64,000 nt of DNA from the NCBI RefSeq assembly GCF_029223525.1, contig NZ_JARHTQ010000004.1, positions 62,001 through 126,000 on the forward strand, written 5' to 3'. Origin of the DNA: Streptantibioticus ferralitis (GTDB taxonomy: Bacteria; Actinomycetota; Actinomycetes; Streptomycetales; Streptomycetaceae). The notes below the pieces were generated by a model. The model was not told where the DNA came from. It did no database searches and saw only the letters and a list, made by a program, of their open reading frames with translations. Shown here piece by piece: positions 1-8,603 of the stretch. The position numbers were made by a program, and so were the translations under genes. Position 1 is the first letter of the stretch. Each line of letters opens with the position of its first letter.

Positions 1-1
1 G

Positions 2-1750
2 CTGGCCGTCGCCGGGACGTGCTCGCTCACCACCGAGGAGTTGACCGAACGGGCCAGGCGCGTGCGCGGCCTCGCGGCCGTCGAGAGCGAACTGTCCAAA
101 GCCCATGGCAGCTTTCACGTCATCGCCTCCGTCGGTGGCCACACCTACGTCCGCGGGACCCTGTCCGGGGAGCGGCGGGTGTACCTGGCGTCGGTCGAGG
201 GCGGCACCGTGTGCGCCGACCGCGCCCGCACCCTGGCCTGGCTCACCAGTGCCGAACTGGATGCCGCACAGCTCGCCGTGCGCCTCACCGGCTTCACCGC
301 ACCGCACCCACTGGCCGGTGGCGGGTTGTGGCGCGGTGTCCACGGCGTCGTCCCGGGTGAGGCGCTACACCTGGAACCAGGCGGTCAGTGGCATACGGCC
401 TGGTGGTGGCAGGCGCCCGAGAGCGAGCTGCCGCTCGCCGAGGCCGCTCCCGCCCTTCGGCAGGCGCTGCGTGCGGCCGTGGCGCTTCGGGTGCGGCCAG
501 GGGAGGTGCTGGGCGCCGACCTGTCCGGAGGCATGGACTCCACCTCCCTGTGCTTTCTGGCCGCCGAGGCCGGGGCCCGCCTGGTCGCCGCCACCCTGCA
601 CTGGACGGCGCCCGGCAACGAGGACCACGTCTACGCTCGGCACGCGTCCGAACACCTGCCCAGCGCCGAGCACTTGCTGTTCCCCTCCGCCGAGCTGCCC
701 GCCCATTTCACCGGGCTCGATGACCGCCGCGACGCCGGCGACGAGCCGTCGGCCGGCCTGCGAGACCGAGCCCAGCAGCACCACCTGGCGGAGGCGATGC
801 GGCTGCGCGGGGCCGTCCGCCGGCTGTCAGGGCACGGCGGCGACCATGTCGTCCAGCCGCCGGACGCCTACCTGCACGGGCTGCTGCGCCGCTCCCCGCT
901 GGTGGGACTGCGGCATGCCGCCGGTCTGCGGGCCCGCCGCCGCTGGCGACTGACCGCCGGTGTGCGCATGCTGCTCGACCGGCGTTCATACGGGTCCTGG
1001 CTGGCCGGGACGGCCGGGCAGCTGCGGGCCGCGCCGGCACGCGGTGCGGTCTGCGCACCGCAAGGGTGGGGACTGCGGCCACAACTTCCGCCATGGGCCA
1101 GCGACCAGGCCGCCGACCTGCTCGGCGAGCTGTTGCGTGCCGCGGCCCGCGACGCCGAGCCGCTGGCCGCCGAGCGCGGCCAGCACGCCTGGATTCGTCA
1201 GGCACAGGAAGCGGGACGGATTGCCGGGCACCTTGCGTTCGAGACGGTGGCCGCGGGCCTGCCCGCGCACAGCCCGTTCTGTGACGACGCCGTGATCAAC
1301 GCCTGTCTGGCGGCCCGGCCGCACGAGGCGGCGACCCCGTGGTCGTACAAACCACTGCTCGCCGCCGCGATGGACGGCCTGGTGCCCGCTCGCATCCTGC
1401 GCCGGACCACCAAGGACCACTGCGGCGTCGAGTGGCAACAGGGCCTGCGGCTGCACCGGCGCGACCTGGCCGCGTGGGCTGAGGACTCCCGGCTGGTGGC
1501 CGCGGGCGTCGCCGACGAGGAGCTGCTGCGGCGAGTCCTGCTCTCCCCGGGCCTGCTGCGAGGTGGAGCCCCCTCGCTGGAGTCCACGTTGGGTGCCGAG
1601 GCATGGCTGCGGGACCTGGAGGCGCAACCCGTCCCGGCTCACCTGAGTCGACCCGGTGTGGCCCGACCCGATCCGGACCGGGTGGACCGGTCTGCCCCGA
1701 GCACAAGTACACGCACAGAGGAGCACCACGTTGAGCCGACTACGTTCTGA
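2..1750 (+). CDS. Lasso peptide macrolactam synthetase (asparagine synthetase-like), 5' end outside window
   Basis: The reading frame is open to the left edge, so the N-terminus is missing; 582 residues are visible. The ATP-pyrophosphatase (PP-loop) signature SGGMDS is at about visible residue 175, the hallmark of the asparagine synthetase B fold. Lasso cyclases use this fold to adenylate an Asp or Glu side chain of the leaderless peptide and close the ring. The assignment to lasso biosynthesis rather than asparagine synthesis rests on the next two overlapping genes, a small PqqD-like protein and a transglutaminase-like peptidase, which form the typical actinobacterial C-B1-B2 order. The precursor and any exporter are not in the window. 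A primary-metabolism asparagine synthetase is unlikely because the N-terminal half is poorly glutaminase-like. Confidence 0.85.
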   Translation: MAVAGTCSLTTEELTERARRVRGLAAVESELSKAHGSFHVIASVGGHTYVRGTLSGERRVYLASVEGGTVCADRARTLAWLTSAELDAAQLAVRLTGFTAPHPLAGGGLWRGVHGVVPGEALHLEPGGQWHTAWWWQAPESELPLAEAAPALRQALRAAVALRVRPGEVLGADLSGGMDSTSLCFLAAEAGARLVAATLHWTAPGNEDHVYARHASEHLPSAEHLLFPSAELPAHFTGLDDRRDAGDEPSAGLRDRAQQHHLAEAMRLRGAVRRLSGHGGDHVVQPPDAYLHGLLRRSPLVGLRHAAGLRARRRWRLTAGVRMLLDRRSYGSWLAGTAGQLRAAPARGAVCAPQGWGLRPQLPPWASDQAADLLGELLRAAARDAEPLAAERGQHAWIRQAQEAGRIAGHLAFETVAAGLPAHSPFCDDAVINACLAARPHEAATPWSYKPLLAAAMDGLVPARILRRTTKDHCGVEWQQGLRLHRRDLAAWAEDSRLVAAGVADEELLRRVLLSPGLLRGGAPSLESTLGAEAWLRDLEAQPVPAHLSRPGVARPDPDRVDRSAPSTSTRTEEHHVEPTTF

Positions 1751-1988
1751 CGTCACCGCATGCCCGACCGACGACGGCATGGTTCTGCTGGATGAGCGCC
1801 GGGGGTGCTACTGGCAACTCAACGGCACCGGCGCCCTCGTCGTCCAGGCCCTTCTCGACGGCGCCACGCCTCAGCAGGTGGCCGATCAGCTCGCCCGGAC
1901 GCGGCCGGTGAGCCAAGAGCGCGCAGCCGCCGATGTCGCGGCGTTGGTGGACCAGCTCACGCGGGCGAAGCTGGTGACCGCCCCGTGA
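1731..1988 (+). CDS. Lasso peptide leader-recognition protein B1 (PqqD-like RRE)
   Basis: An 85-residue protein with the PqqD/RRE fold pattern: beta strands around MVLLDERRGCYWQLN, then an ALLDG-type helix and a C-terminal VDQLTRAKLV helix. Such proteins bind the leader of a RiPP precursor and deliver it to the peptidase and cyclase. The TTG at 1731 is chosen because AGAGGAG lies 7 bases upstream; an in-frame ATG at 1656 would lie deep inside the cyclase gene. It overlaps the cyclase by 20 bases and the next gene by 4, so the three are translationally coupled. Confidence 0.85.
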   Translation: MSRLRSDVTACPTDDGMVLLDERRGCYWQLNGTGALVVQALLDGATPQQVADQLARTRPVSQERAAADVAALVDQLTRAKLVTAP

Positions 1989-2410
1989 GCCAGGTCCTGG
2001 ACACCAGCGAGAATCGGCCGCCGCTGGGCCGCCGCCTCGCCGCCCGAGCCGCGGTCGCCGCCGCGCATCTCATCGCCCGGCTGCCGCCGCGCCGCATTCG
2101 CGCAGTGCTGCATCTGCTACGCCGTGGGGCCGAGCCCGCCGACTACGCCGAGGCGCTGCGGGCACGGCAGGAGGTGACGGCCACCAGCACGCTGTGCGCC
2201 GGGCGCTATTGCCTGCAGCGTTCGCTGGCCACGGCCCTGCTGTGTCGGCTGGGCGGCAGTTGGCCCACGTGGTGCTCAGGCGTGCGTACGCCGCCGTTCG
2301 CCGCGCACGCCTGGGTGGAAGCCGAGGGCCGACGCGTCGGCGAGCCGGAGGACACCGCGACCTACCGAGCGATGATCAGTGTGTCGCCGCCGGGTGCCAA
2401 CTCCACTTGA
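1985..2410 (+). CDS. Lasso peptide leader peptidase B2 (transglutaminase-like cysteine protease)
   Basis: A 141-residue protein of the lasso B2 family, which removes the leader peptide with a Cys-His-Asp triad of the transglutaminase fold. Cys76 sits in AGRYCLQRSLA and His108 in FAAHAWVEAEG, both at the family's conserved places; an acidic residue at 120-123 (GEPED) is the likely third member. The GTG start overlaps the B1 stop codon (GTGA). The hydrophobic N-terminal part (residues 15-45) is normal for the family. No lasso exporter gene follows, so export must be encoded to the left or elsewhere. Confidence 0.85.
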   Translation: MSQVLDTSENRPPLGRRLAARAAVAAAHLIARLPPRRIRAVLHLLRRGAEPADYAEALRARQEVTATSTLCAGRYCLQRSLATALLCRLGGSWPTWCSGVRTPPFAAHAWVEAEGRRVGEPEDTATYRAMISVSPPGANST

Positions 2411-2700
2411 GCGGAGGCCAGTTGGTGTCCATGGCGTGCTGCCGGACGGTCGTGTCCAGCAGTACGTACCGGCCAGGGTCGGGCTTCGGCGCGACGCCCT
2501 TGAGCGTGACCAGGGGGATGTCGCCTGCCTGCGTACGCGCACAGATCCGGGAGTTCTCGGAGAGTCGATCGAGCTTGATCGTCTGAGTGAAGTGCGTGTC
2601 CTGGCGGCAGGTGTTCAACGAACCCTTCTCAGACTTGTCCAGTAGGACGAGTCGGGTGTTGTACGAACCGAAGTTGCGACTCGACCGGTCGCACAGTCCG
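2376..2700 (-). pseudogene. C-terminal remnant of an unidentified protein
   Basis: The minus strand holds a coherent protein-like reading of about 105 residues (CDRSSRNFGSYNTRLVLLD, then SEKGSLNTCRQDTHFTQ, ending WHPAATH and a stop). It has no start codon: upstream the frame dissolves into an Arg-rich run at about 2700, next to the end of the AraC-type regulator. Four Cys residues and its composition suggest the C-terminal domain of a larger, perhaps extracytoplasmic, protein. It lies tail to tail with the lasso peptidase gene and overlaps its last codons. I do not recognise the family with certainty. Confidence 0.45.
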
Positions 2701-2731
2701 CGTCGCCGACGACAGCTGAGCCCGAAGGCCG

Positions 2732-3688
2732 TCAGATGCCTCGAAGGCTCGTCGTGGTTTTGCCGGTGCGTTCGCGAAGGAGTACGCGCAGGGTGTTGGG
2801 GTGTTCGTAGCCGACTTTGCGGGCGATGGTTTCCAGGGACAGTTCGGTGGTGCGCAGCAGGTGCGATGCTCGTTCGATCCTGAGGTCCTGGACGAAGCGG
2901 ATGGGTGAGGTTCCCAGGGTGCGCTGGACGGAGCGTTGCAGTGTGCGGTTGCTGACGCCGATGGCCTTGGCGGCGTCGGGGATGTTGATGGGTTCGCCGA
3001 GGCGTTCACGGGCCCAGCGTTCGAAGGCCGCGACGGTCGGATCGCTTTGCGCCAGGGCGCTGGGGATGGTGTAGGCGGACTGCGACGGGCGTTCGTCGAT
3101 GACCAGGTAGCGGGCCACCAGGTCGGCCAGCGCGGGGCTGCTGGCCCGGACGATCGACAGGGCGAGGTCGACATGTCCGAAGGCCGCGCCGGCGGTGGTG
3201 ACGCCGTCCGAATCGATGACCATCCGGCTTTGATCGATCTGGACCGCTGGGTACCGCGCGCGGAAGGCCGGTGCCAGCCACCAACTCGTCGTCGCGCGCA
3301 GACCGTTCAGGATTCCCGCCTCGGCGAGGAGGAAGGTTCCGGTGCAGGCGGAGGCGATGGGTGTGCCGCGTTCTCGGGCTTGGGCGATCTGGTTGCGGAC
3401 GGGGAGTGATGGGTCTGCGCTGATGTGGTCGAGCAGTGCTGTGGGGCGGCGCTCGGCCAGGGCGGGGACGATCAGCAGGTCCGCTGCTTCGGCGTGGGCG
3501 AGGGGTTCGGTGTCGACCAGGTGCCCGGCTCCGGTGCGTACCTGGGGTTGGGGGCCGATCGTGGTCACGTTCCAGGATGGTGGTTCGCGGATCTCCTCGC
3601 CCATGGCGTTGGCGCCGTCCAGTACGTCGAGGATCGCCGCGAGTCCGGAGTCGAAGACGCCGTCGTAGACGAGTACCGCTACCTCCAT
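2732..3688 (-). CDS. GlxA-type AraC family transcriptional regulator
   Basis: A 318-residue two-domain regulator. Residues 1-175 form a DJ-1/PfpI-like domain with the nucleophile-elbow segment IASACTGTFLLAEAG. Residues 215-315 hold the double helix-turn-helix of AraC proteins (INIPDAAKAIGVSNRTLQR; ETIARKVGYEHPNTLR). The start at 3688 (MEVAVLVYDG) matches the usual N-terminus of the family; upstream in-frame codons would extend it into the palindromic intergenic region. It is divergent from the small monooxygenase gene at 3802 and likely controls it. Confidence 0.85.
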   Translation of the reverse strand: MEVAVLVYDGVFDSGLAAILDVLDGANAMGEEIREPPSWNVTTIGPQPQVRTGAGHLVDTEPLAHAEAADLLIVPALAERRPTALLDHISADPSLPVRNQIAQARERGTPIASACTGTFLLAEAGILNGLRATTSWWLAPAFRARYPAVQIDQSRMVIDSDGVTTAGAAFGHVDLALSIVRASSPALADLVARYLVIDERPSQSAYTIPSALAQSDPTVAAFERWARERLGEPINIPDAAKAIGVSNRTLQRSVQRTLGTSPIRFVQDLRIERASHLLRTTELSLETIARKVGYEHPNTLRVLLRERTGKTTTSLRGI

Positions 3689-3700
3689 GACGTAAACGCT

Positions 3701-3743
3701 ATCAGTGATGTCGTTTCTGCCACTGATGTGGTTGCTGATCAGC
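3701..3743. promoter_or_regulatory. Divergent operator region with inverted repeats
   Basis: Between the AraC-type regulator and the monooxygenase gene are perfect arms ATCAGTG (3701-3707) and CACTGAT (3721-3727) separated by 13 bases, and a 10-bp palindrome GCTGATCAGC at 3734-3743. The spacing suits a dimeric regulator. That the AraC protein binds here is inference. Confidence 0.45.
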
Positions 3744-3801
3744 GCCGTAGGTTCGCTGTGTGCCGGATACCCGGCAGTTCCCATAGCGAGGAGTGACCAC
3801 G

Positions 3802-4098
3802 ATGAAGATCGGTCTGCTGGCGCGTATCGAGGCCAAGCCGGAGTACGCCGACAAGGTCGAGGCGATGCTGCGTGAGGCGGTGGCGTTGGCCGAGCGGGAG
3901 CAGCACACGGTGACCTGGTTCTCGTTCCGCCAGGACGCCACCACCTTCGGGGTGTTCGACACCTTCAACGACGAGCAGGGTCGTCAAGCACACCTGGAGG
4001 GCCGGATCGCCGCCGCGTTGATGGGTGCGGCGCAGACCATGCTGCGTTCGGCTCCGGTCATCACCCCGGTGGATCTGCTGGGAGTGAAGGTCTCCTGA
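3802..4098 (+). CDS. Antibiotic biosynthesis monooxygenase (ABM) domain protein
   Basis: A 98-residue protein of the dimeric alpha/beta barrel superfamily: it begins MKIGLLARIEAKPEYADK and carries the helix VEAMLREAVALAERE and the segment WFSFRQDATTFGVFDTF. ABM proteins act as small cofactor-free oxygenases or dimeric ligand-binding units; the substrate cannot be deduced. ATG 3802 is preferred to GTG 3793 because GCGAGGAG sits 8 bases upstream. Its only close neighbour is the divergent AraC-type regulator. Confidence 0.8.
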   Translation: MKIGLLARIEAKPEYADKVEAMLREAVALAEREQHTVTWFSFRQDATTFGVFDTFNDEQGRQAHLEGRIAAALMGAAQTMLRSAPVITPVDLLGVKVS

Positions 4099-4798
4099 CG
4101 GCTCGGTGGACCCCGTCTGAGCGAGGAGGCGGAGAGTGCAGATGACAGCGACCACCCGCTTGCACCCACGCGCGTCTCGTTCGAAACGCATCATGTGGTG
4201 ATCGTGATCTCCATGCCGTGTCCGTGTCGCGCACGGACACGGCGGAGAGGTCGGGAACGATCACGTCTGCGCCAAGCTCAAGCTCCGGCGCGCTGTACGT
4301 GGTTGTCAATCCCACGGTGAGGATGCCGCCGACTCGATCGCCTGGGCAGCTGCCTGACCGTGGCTCCGGCGGTTCAGCCCTGGGGGCTCTGCATCACTGG
4401 TCCGGGCCGGGGTCGCCGCCCTCGGCGCGGATCACGGGGCGGTCGCGATGGCGGACCGTCAAGTGAGGTCGCGAACCCGGGCGCACGGTGATCTTCGCCG
4501 CCCGGCAGCGGCCTACGCCACGCGTCCAGGAAATCGGCAGGTACTGCGCTCTGCCCCGGCCGACGGTCCGCCGAGCGGGTCGATGCGATCACTCGGCGGC
4601 GAGGCCGACGAGTCGCGCGCAGGGGTGTACCGGAGCAAATCATTGCAAACTTGAACACCTCCCCCCATGCCGAACCCATTCCCGGTCCGGCGCGGCCATG
4701 GGGCCCGTTCGCGGCATCCCGCTCAGGTGGCACCGTTGGAATGATCAAAAGGGTGGGGCGTTAGCATATGAGCACCGCCTAGCTCGAAAGAGAAACCT
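4099..4798. other. 700-base stretch without an intact gene
   Basis: No reading frame here looks complete. The only protein-like signal is a short minus-strand piece at 4222-4336, listed separately. Start signals for the GAPDH gene presumably lie in its last 100 bases. Confidence 0.6.
4222..4336 (-). pseudogene. Possible C-terminal fragment of a HAD-family phosphatase
   Basis: The minus strand reads GGILTVGLTTTYSAPELE followed by LGADVIVPDLSAVSV. This resembles the last beta-alpha unit of HAD sugar or glycerol phosphatases, where a GVTTTH-like strand is followed by ADxVVPDL. Nothing upstream continues the domain. The match is short and made by eye, so this could be coincidence. Confidence 0.3.
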
Positions 4799-6244
4799 GT
4801 GACTGTCAACGAGGACACGTTCACCGACTGGAAGTGCCGCGAGGAGATCGCGGAGTCGATGATCCCCATGATCGGGAAGCTGCATCGGGAGCGGGACGTC
4901 ACGGTCCTGCTGCACAGCCGCTCCTTGGTGAACAAGTCGGTGGTCAGCATCCTCAAGACCCACCGATTCGCCCGGCAGATCGCCGGTGAAGAACTTTCGG
5001 TCACCGAGACGCTGCCGTTCCTGGAGGCTCTCACCACGCTCGATCTCGGTCCTTCCCAGATCGACATCGGCATGCTCGCCGCGACGTACAAGACCGACGA
5101 CCGTGGTCTCTCGGTGGAGGAGTTCACCGCCGACGCCGTCGCCGGCGCCACGGGTGCCGACAAGATCGAGCGCCGCGAGCCGCGCGACGTCGTCCTCTAC
5201 GGGTTCGGCCGCATCGGCCGTCTCCTCGCCCGCCTGCTCATCGAGAAGGCCGGCTCCGGCAACGGCCTGCGGCTGCGCGCCATCGTCGTCCGCAAGGGCG
5301 CCGGTCAGGACATCGTCAAGCGCGCCTCGCTGCTGCGCCGTGACTCCATCCACGGCCAGTTCCAGGGCACGATCACCGTCGACGAGGCGAACAGCAAGAT
5401 CATCGCCAATGGCAACGAGATCGCGGTGATCTACTCCGACGACCCGACGTCGGTGGACTACACGGCATACGGCATCAAGGACGCCATCCTCATCGACAAC
5501 ACCGGCAGGTGGCGCGACCGTGAGGGCCTGTCGAAGCACCTCCGCCTCGGCATCGCCAAGGTCGTCCTGACCGCGCCGGGCAAGGGCGACGTCCCCAACG
5601 TCGTCCATGGCGTCAACCACGACATGATCAAGCCGGACGAGCAGATCCTCTCCTGTGCGTCCTGCACCACCAACGCGATCGTCCCGCCGCTGAAGGCGAT
5701 GGCGGACGAGTACGGCGTCCTGCGCGGCCACGTGGAGACCGTCCACTCGTTCACCAACGACCAGAACCTGCTGGACAACTACCACAGCTCCGACCGCCGC
5801 GGCCGCTCGGCGCCGCTCAACATGGTCATCACCGAGACCGGTGCCGCCTCCGCCGTCGCCAAGGCGCTGCCCGACCTCAAAGCGAAGATCACCGGTAGCT
5901 CGATCCGCGTCCCGGTGCCGGACGTCTCGATCGCGATCCTCAACCTGCAACTCGCGCGCGAGACCACCCGCGAGGAGGTCCTCGACTACCTCCGCAACGT
6001 GTCGCTGACCTCACCGCTCAAGCGCCAGATCGACTTCATCAGCGCCCCCGACGCGGTCTCCAGCGACTTCATCGGCTCGCGCCACGCCTCGATCGTCGAT
6101 GCCGGCGCGACCAAGGTCGAGGGCGACAACGCGATCCTCTACCTCTGGTACGACAACGAGTTCGGCTATTCCTGCCAGGTCGTCCGCGTCGTCCAGGCCG
6201 TCTCCGGGGTGGAGTACCCGACCTACCCGGCCCCGGCGGTCTGA
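4799..6244 (+). CDS. gap: Glyceraldehyde-3-phosphate dehydrogenase, long form
   Basis: A 481-residue GAPDH that oxidises glyceraldehyde 3-phosphate to 1,3-bisphosphoglycerate with NAD(P). Residues 1-125 are an N-terminal extension not found in the usual 335-residue enzyme. The Rossmann motif VLYGFGRIGRLLARLL follows, then the catalytic SCTTN cysteine motif and the His-containing HSFTNDQ. WYDNEFGYS near the C-terminus is the GAPDH signature. Long forms like this occur in actinomycetes beside a standard Gap. The start is GTG 4799. A perfect hairpin 73 bases after the stop suggests a single-gene transcript. Confidence 0.92.
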   Translation: MTVNEDTFTDWKCREEIAESMIPMIGKLHRERDVTVLLHSRSLVNKSVVSILKTHRFARQIAGEELSVTETLPFLEALTTLDLGPSQIDIGMLAATYKTDDRGLSVEEFTADAVAGATGADKIERREPRDVVLYGFGRIGRLLARLLIEKAGSGNGLRLRAIVVRKGAGQDIVKRASLLRRDSIHGQFQGTITVDEANSKIIANGNEIAVIYSDDPTSVDYTAYGIKDAILIDNTGRWRDREGLSKHLRLGIAKVVLTAPGKGDVPNVVHGVNHDMIKPDEQILSCASCTTNAIVPPLKAMADEYGVLRGHVETVHSFTNDQNLLDNYHSSDRRGRSAPLNMVITETGAASAVAKALPDLKAKITGSSIRVPVPDVSIAILNLQLARETTREEVLDYLRNVSLTSPLKRQIDFISAPDAVSSDFIGSRHASIVDAGATKVEGDNAILYLWYDNEFGYSCQVVRVVQAVSGVEYPTYPAPAV

Positions 6245-6316
6245 CGGACTGTCCGATTCGGTGTTCCGGCAAGCCGGGTGGCAGTGCGGCGGGAACCGGT
6301 CCCGACCGCACTGCTG

Positions 6317-6347
6317 GAAACTACAGGCCATCCTGACCTGTAGTTTC
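6317..6347 (+). terminator. Hairpin terminator of the GAPDH gene
   Basis: Perfect 11-bp arms GAAACTACAGG (6317-6327) and CCTGTAGTTTC (6337-6347) with a 9-base loop, 73 bases beyond the GAPDH stop, followed by a pyrimidine-rich tract. Confidence 0.75.
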
Positions 6348-6776
6348 TCCCCTCACTCTTCGGTGCGTCGTACATGCTCCTGAGGCTTTCGGCGTGATAC
6401 TGGGGAGCACCACACGCACCGCGAAACACCCCATCAGTTGGGACCCGGTACGGACGCCCTTGCCGTCGAGCCACCCGCAGGCGGTGGAGGCGGCGATGCC
6501 GATCGACACCCGTCGGACACCCAACCCAAGGCACGAAGGACCCGCCCAGTCCAGGCTTGACCCCGGATCCGCAGAGGCCCCGCAGCTGCGTCCCACGCGT
6601 CCGCCGTCACTTGCGGCCCGAGGGATCTACGGCTGCCCGATCTGTCCACAACTAGCGTGTTGACCGCCGCTGCGGTTGATTCGGCAGGGGAGGAACACCG
6701 GAAACCGTCCCACCGCGGAGTCCTGCCACCGCCCCTACCGCACCGACGCGGTCAACCCGGCCTGGAGGTGCAGCTC
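6348..6776. other. Intergenic stretch, nothing recognisable
   Basis: No credible gene or motif beyond the terminator at its left edge and the ribosome-binding site (GGAGG, 6764-6768) of the next small gene. Confidence 0.5.
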
Positions 6777-6959
6777 GTGTCCACTTATGCACAACTCCTG
6801 CACGACGCATATGTGTTGGTCGGGGCCACCGGCACGCTGTATGCGGCCACCGTCGCCATTGTGGCCGGTGTCTGCGTACTCGCCAGGAAGCCGCAGCGGC
6901 GTCGCGACGCCCGCGCGACGCTCGAACTGCTCCTTCGGCAGCAGCCGCGCAGCCGCTGA
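6777..6959 (+). CDS. Small single-span membrane protein
   Basis: A 60-residue protein starting at GTG 6777, with GGAGG 8 bases upstream. An N-terminal helix (YAQLLHDAYVLVGATG) leads into one transmembrane segment (TLYAATVAIVAGVCVLA), and a basic tail (RKPQRRRDARATLELLLRQQ) would stay in the cytoplasm by the positive-inside rule. It resembles small actinomycete membrane proteins of unknown function. No neighbour suggests a role. Confidence 0.6.
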   Translation: MSTYAQLLHDAYVLVGATGTLYAATVAIVAGVCVLARKPQRRRDARATLELLLRQQPRSR

Positions 6960-7626
6960 TCCGTTCCTCGTCGAGGTTGGCGATGGGATGGTTGGGGGCG
7001 CCGTGCTCACTGTGGACGGCCAGCGCGCCATCCGCTTCGTCGCGGTCGCCGGGGCAGGCGTTGCGGCGATGCCGGATCCGAACTCGCAGCTGCGGCCCGG
7101 CGACGGGGACGTCGTATGTCGCTTCGTGAGCGAGCTCATGCGCGGCATGCGGACGCCGTGTCGCCCGACGTTCAGCGCCCGGCAACCGGCTCGGCGATGC
7201 CTCGCCAGATGCATTGGCAGCCGTCGGACAGCGGGCCACCGACGATGTCGAGATCGCTGGACGCCGTAGCACGTCCCGAGGCCGCGGAACCGGCCTCCAC
7301 AGCACTGTCACAGGCCCGTCACAGACACGGCGACGGCGAAACCGCGCAGCAGAGCGGCGCGTATGGCCCCTATTGGGAGTTCGATCCTCAGCAGAACCAG
7401 GACATTGATGAAGACACAGCGAATCACCGCAGCCGCCGCGGTTGTCACACCGGCCGCGTCCGCGGCTGCCGTCGGCTTGCGGAGAAGACTTCATCCACCC
7501 AGCGCCCGGGGGGACTAACAGGTGCGCCCAGCAAGGAAGAGAACCCGCCCCGAGCCCGGACGGAGTCGCCAGGACAGCGGAAGCGTCCGAGGCGGGGGCG
7601 TCACCCACGAATGATGGAGCACTGCG
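6960..7626. other. 667-base stretch without a recognisable gene
   Basis: Open frames exist on both strands but none has a convincing start, domain or coding-like residue composition. It may be decayed DNA. The promoter and ribosome-binding site (GGAG, 7616-7619) of the following lipoprotein gene lie at its right end. Confidence 0.5.
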
Positions 7627-8508
7627 ATGACCGCCAACGACACCTTCCGCGCCCGGCGACCGTGGACCGCGGCCATGATGGCCATCGTCGCGGTGGCCGC
7701 GGCCACGCTGTCCGCGTGTGACCCCGCGCGGACGAATACCGACAAGCCAGCCGGTAGCACCGAGTCGGCAATCACCACAGAGTCGGCCAACGCAACCAAT
7801 GTGAAGCTGCCTCCCGTCCACGCGGGCTTCGACTACCAGATCGGTGGCCCCTACGCACCGTCGCCCGGCGTAGCGATCGTCAGTCGCGACCACACGACCG
7901 CCCCGGCAGCAGGGCTCTACAGCATCTGCTACGTGAACGCCTTCCAGGCTCAACCGGGCGCTCAGGGTCAGTGGCCCGCCGACCTGTTGCTGCACGACCC
8001 GAAGGGCCAGGTCGTCATCGACCACGACTGGAACGAGGCGCTGCTGGACATCACCACGTCCGCCAAACGCACCCGCGTGGCGGCCAGGATCGACCACTGG
8101 ATCGACGAATGTGCGGGGAAGGGCTACAACGCCGTCGAGCCCGACAACTACGACAGCTACAGCCGCTCGGACGGCCTGCTCACCGCTGACGACGCCAAGG
8201 CCTTCATGACCCTGCTGGCCACCCACGCCCACGCGCGCGGGCTGGCCATCGGCCAGAAGAACACCGCCGACCTCGCGGGCAGCAAGGGCCGGACCCATGT
8301 GGACTTCGCCGTCGCCGAGGAGTGCGCCGAGTACAACGAATGCGGCACGTACGCTTCAGCTTTCGCCGACCACGTCGTCGTGATCGAGTACACCGACCAA
8401 GGCCTGCACAAGGCATGCTCCGCTTTCGGCAAGCGGCTGAGCATCGTCCGCCGGGACAGGGACGTGACCACCCCGGGCGACGCCGGCTACGTCCGCAAGA
8501 CGTGCTAG
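7627..8508 (+). CDS. Secreted GH114-like glycosidase lipoprotein
   Basis: A 293-residue protein with a lipoprotein signal: basic RARR, a hydrophobic stretch and the lipobox LSAC with Cys31. The mature part resembles the GH114/TM1410 TIM-barrel family (endo-alpha-1,4-polygalactosaminidase type). It has DYQIGGPYAP and ICYVNAFQAQPG near the start, the GYNAVEPDNYDSY segment with acidic residues at the end of a strand, and HVDFAVAEECAEYNECG. Such enzymes are thought to cleave galactosamine-rich exopolysaccharide. GGAG lies 7 bases before the ATG. It stands alone between non-coding DNA and a convergent membrane-protein gene. Confidence 0.8.
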   Translation: MTANDTFRARRPWTAAMMAIVAVAAATLSACDPARTNTDKPAGSTESAITTESANATNVKLPPVHAGFDYQIGGPYAPSPGVAIVSRDHTTAPAAGLYSICYVNAFQAQPGAQGQWPADLLLHDPKGQVVIDHDWNEALLDITTSAKRTRVAARIDHWIDECAGKGYNAVEPDNYDSYSRSDGLLTADDAKAFMTLLATHAHARGLAIGQKNTADLAGSKGRTHVDFAVAEECAEYNECGTYASAFADHVVVIEYTDQGLHKACSAFGKRLSIVRRDRDVTTPGDAGYVRKTC

Positions 8509-8603
8509 ACGTACCCACTCGCAGGGGTGCGGCGGCACGGCATGTTGATGTGGTGCGGCATGAACGTCGCCGTGGCGTCAGCGGGAGGCCTCCGCCCCGG
8601 GCT

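Noticed and set aside
7376-7395. GTTCGATCC, resembling a tRNA T-loop
   Set aside because: No acceptor stem, anticodon arm or D-loop can be built around it.
6652-8298. Long minus-strand open frame over the GH114 gene and its upstream gap
   Set aside because: It is an antisense artefact; the lipoprotein on the plus strand has a signal peptide, ribosome-binding site and family motifs.
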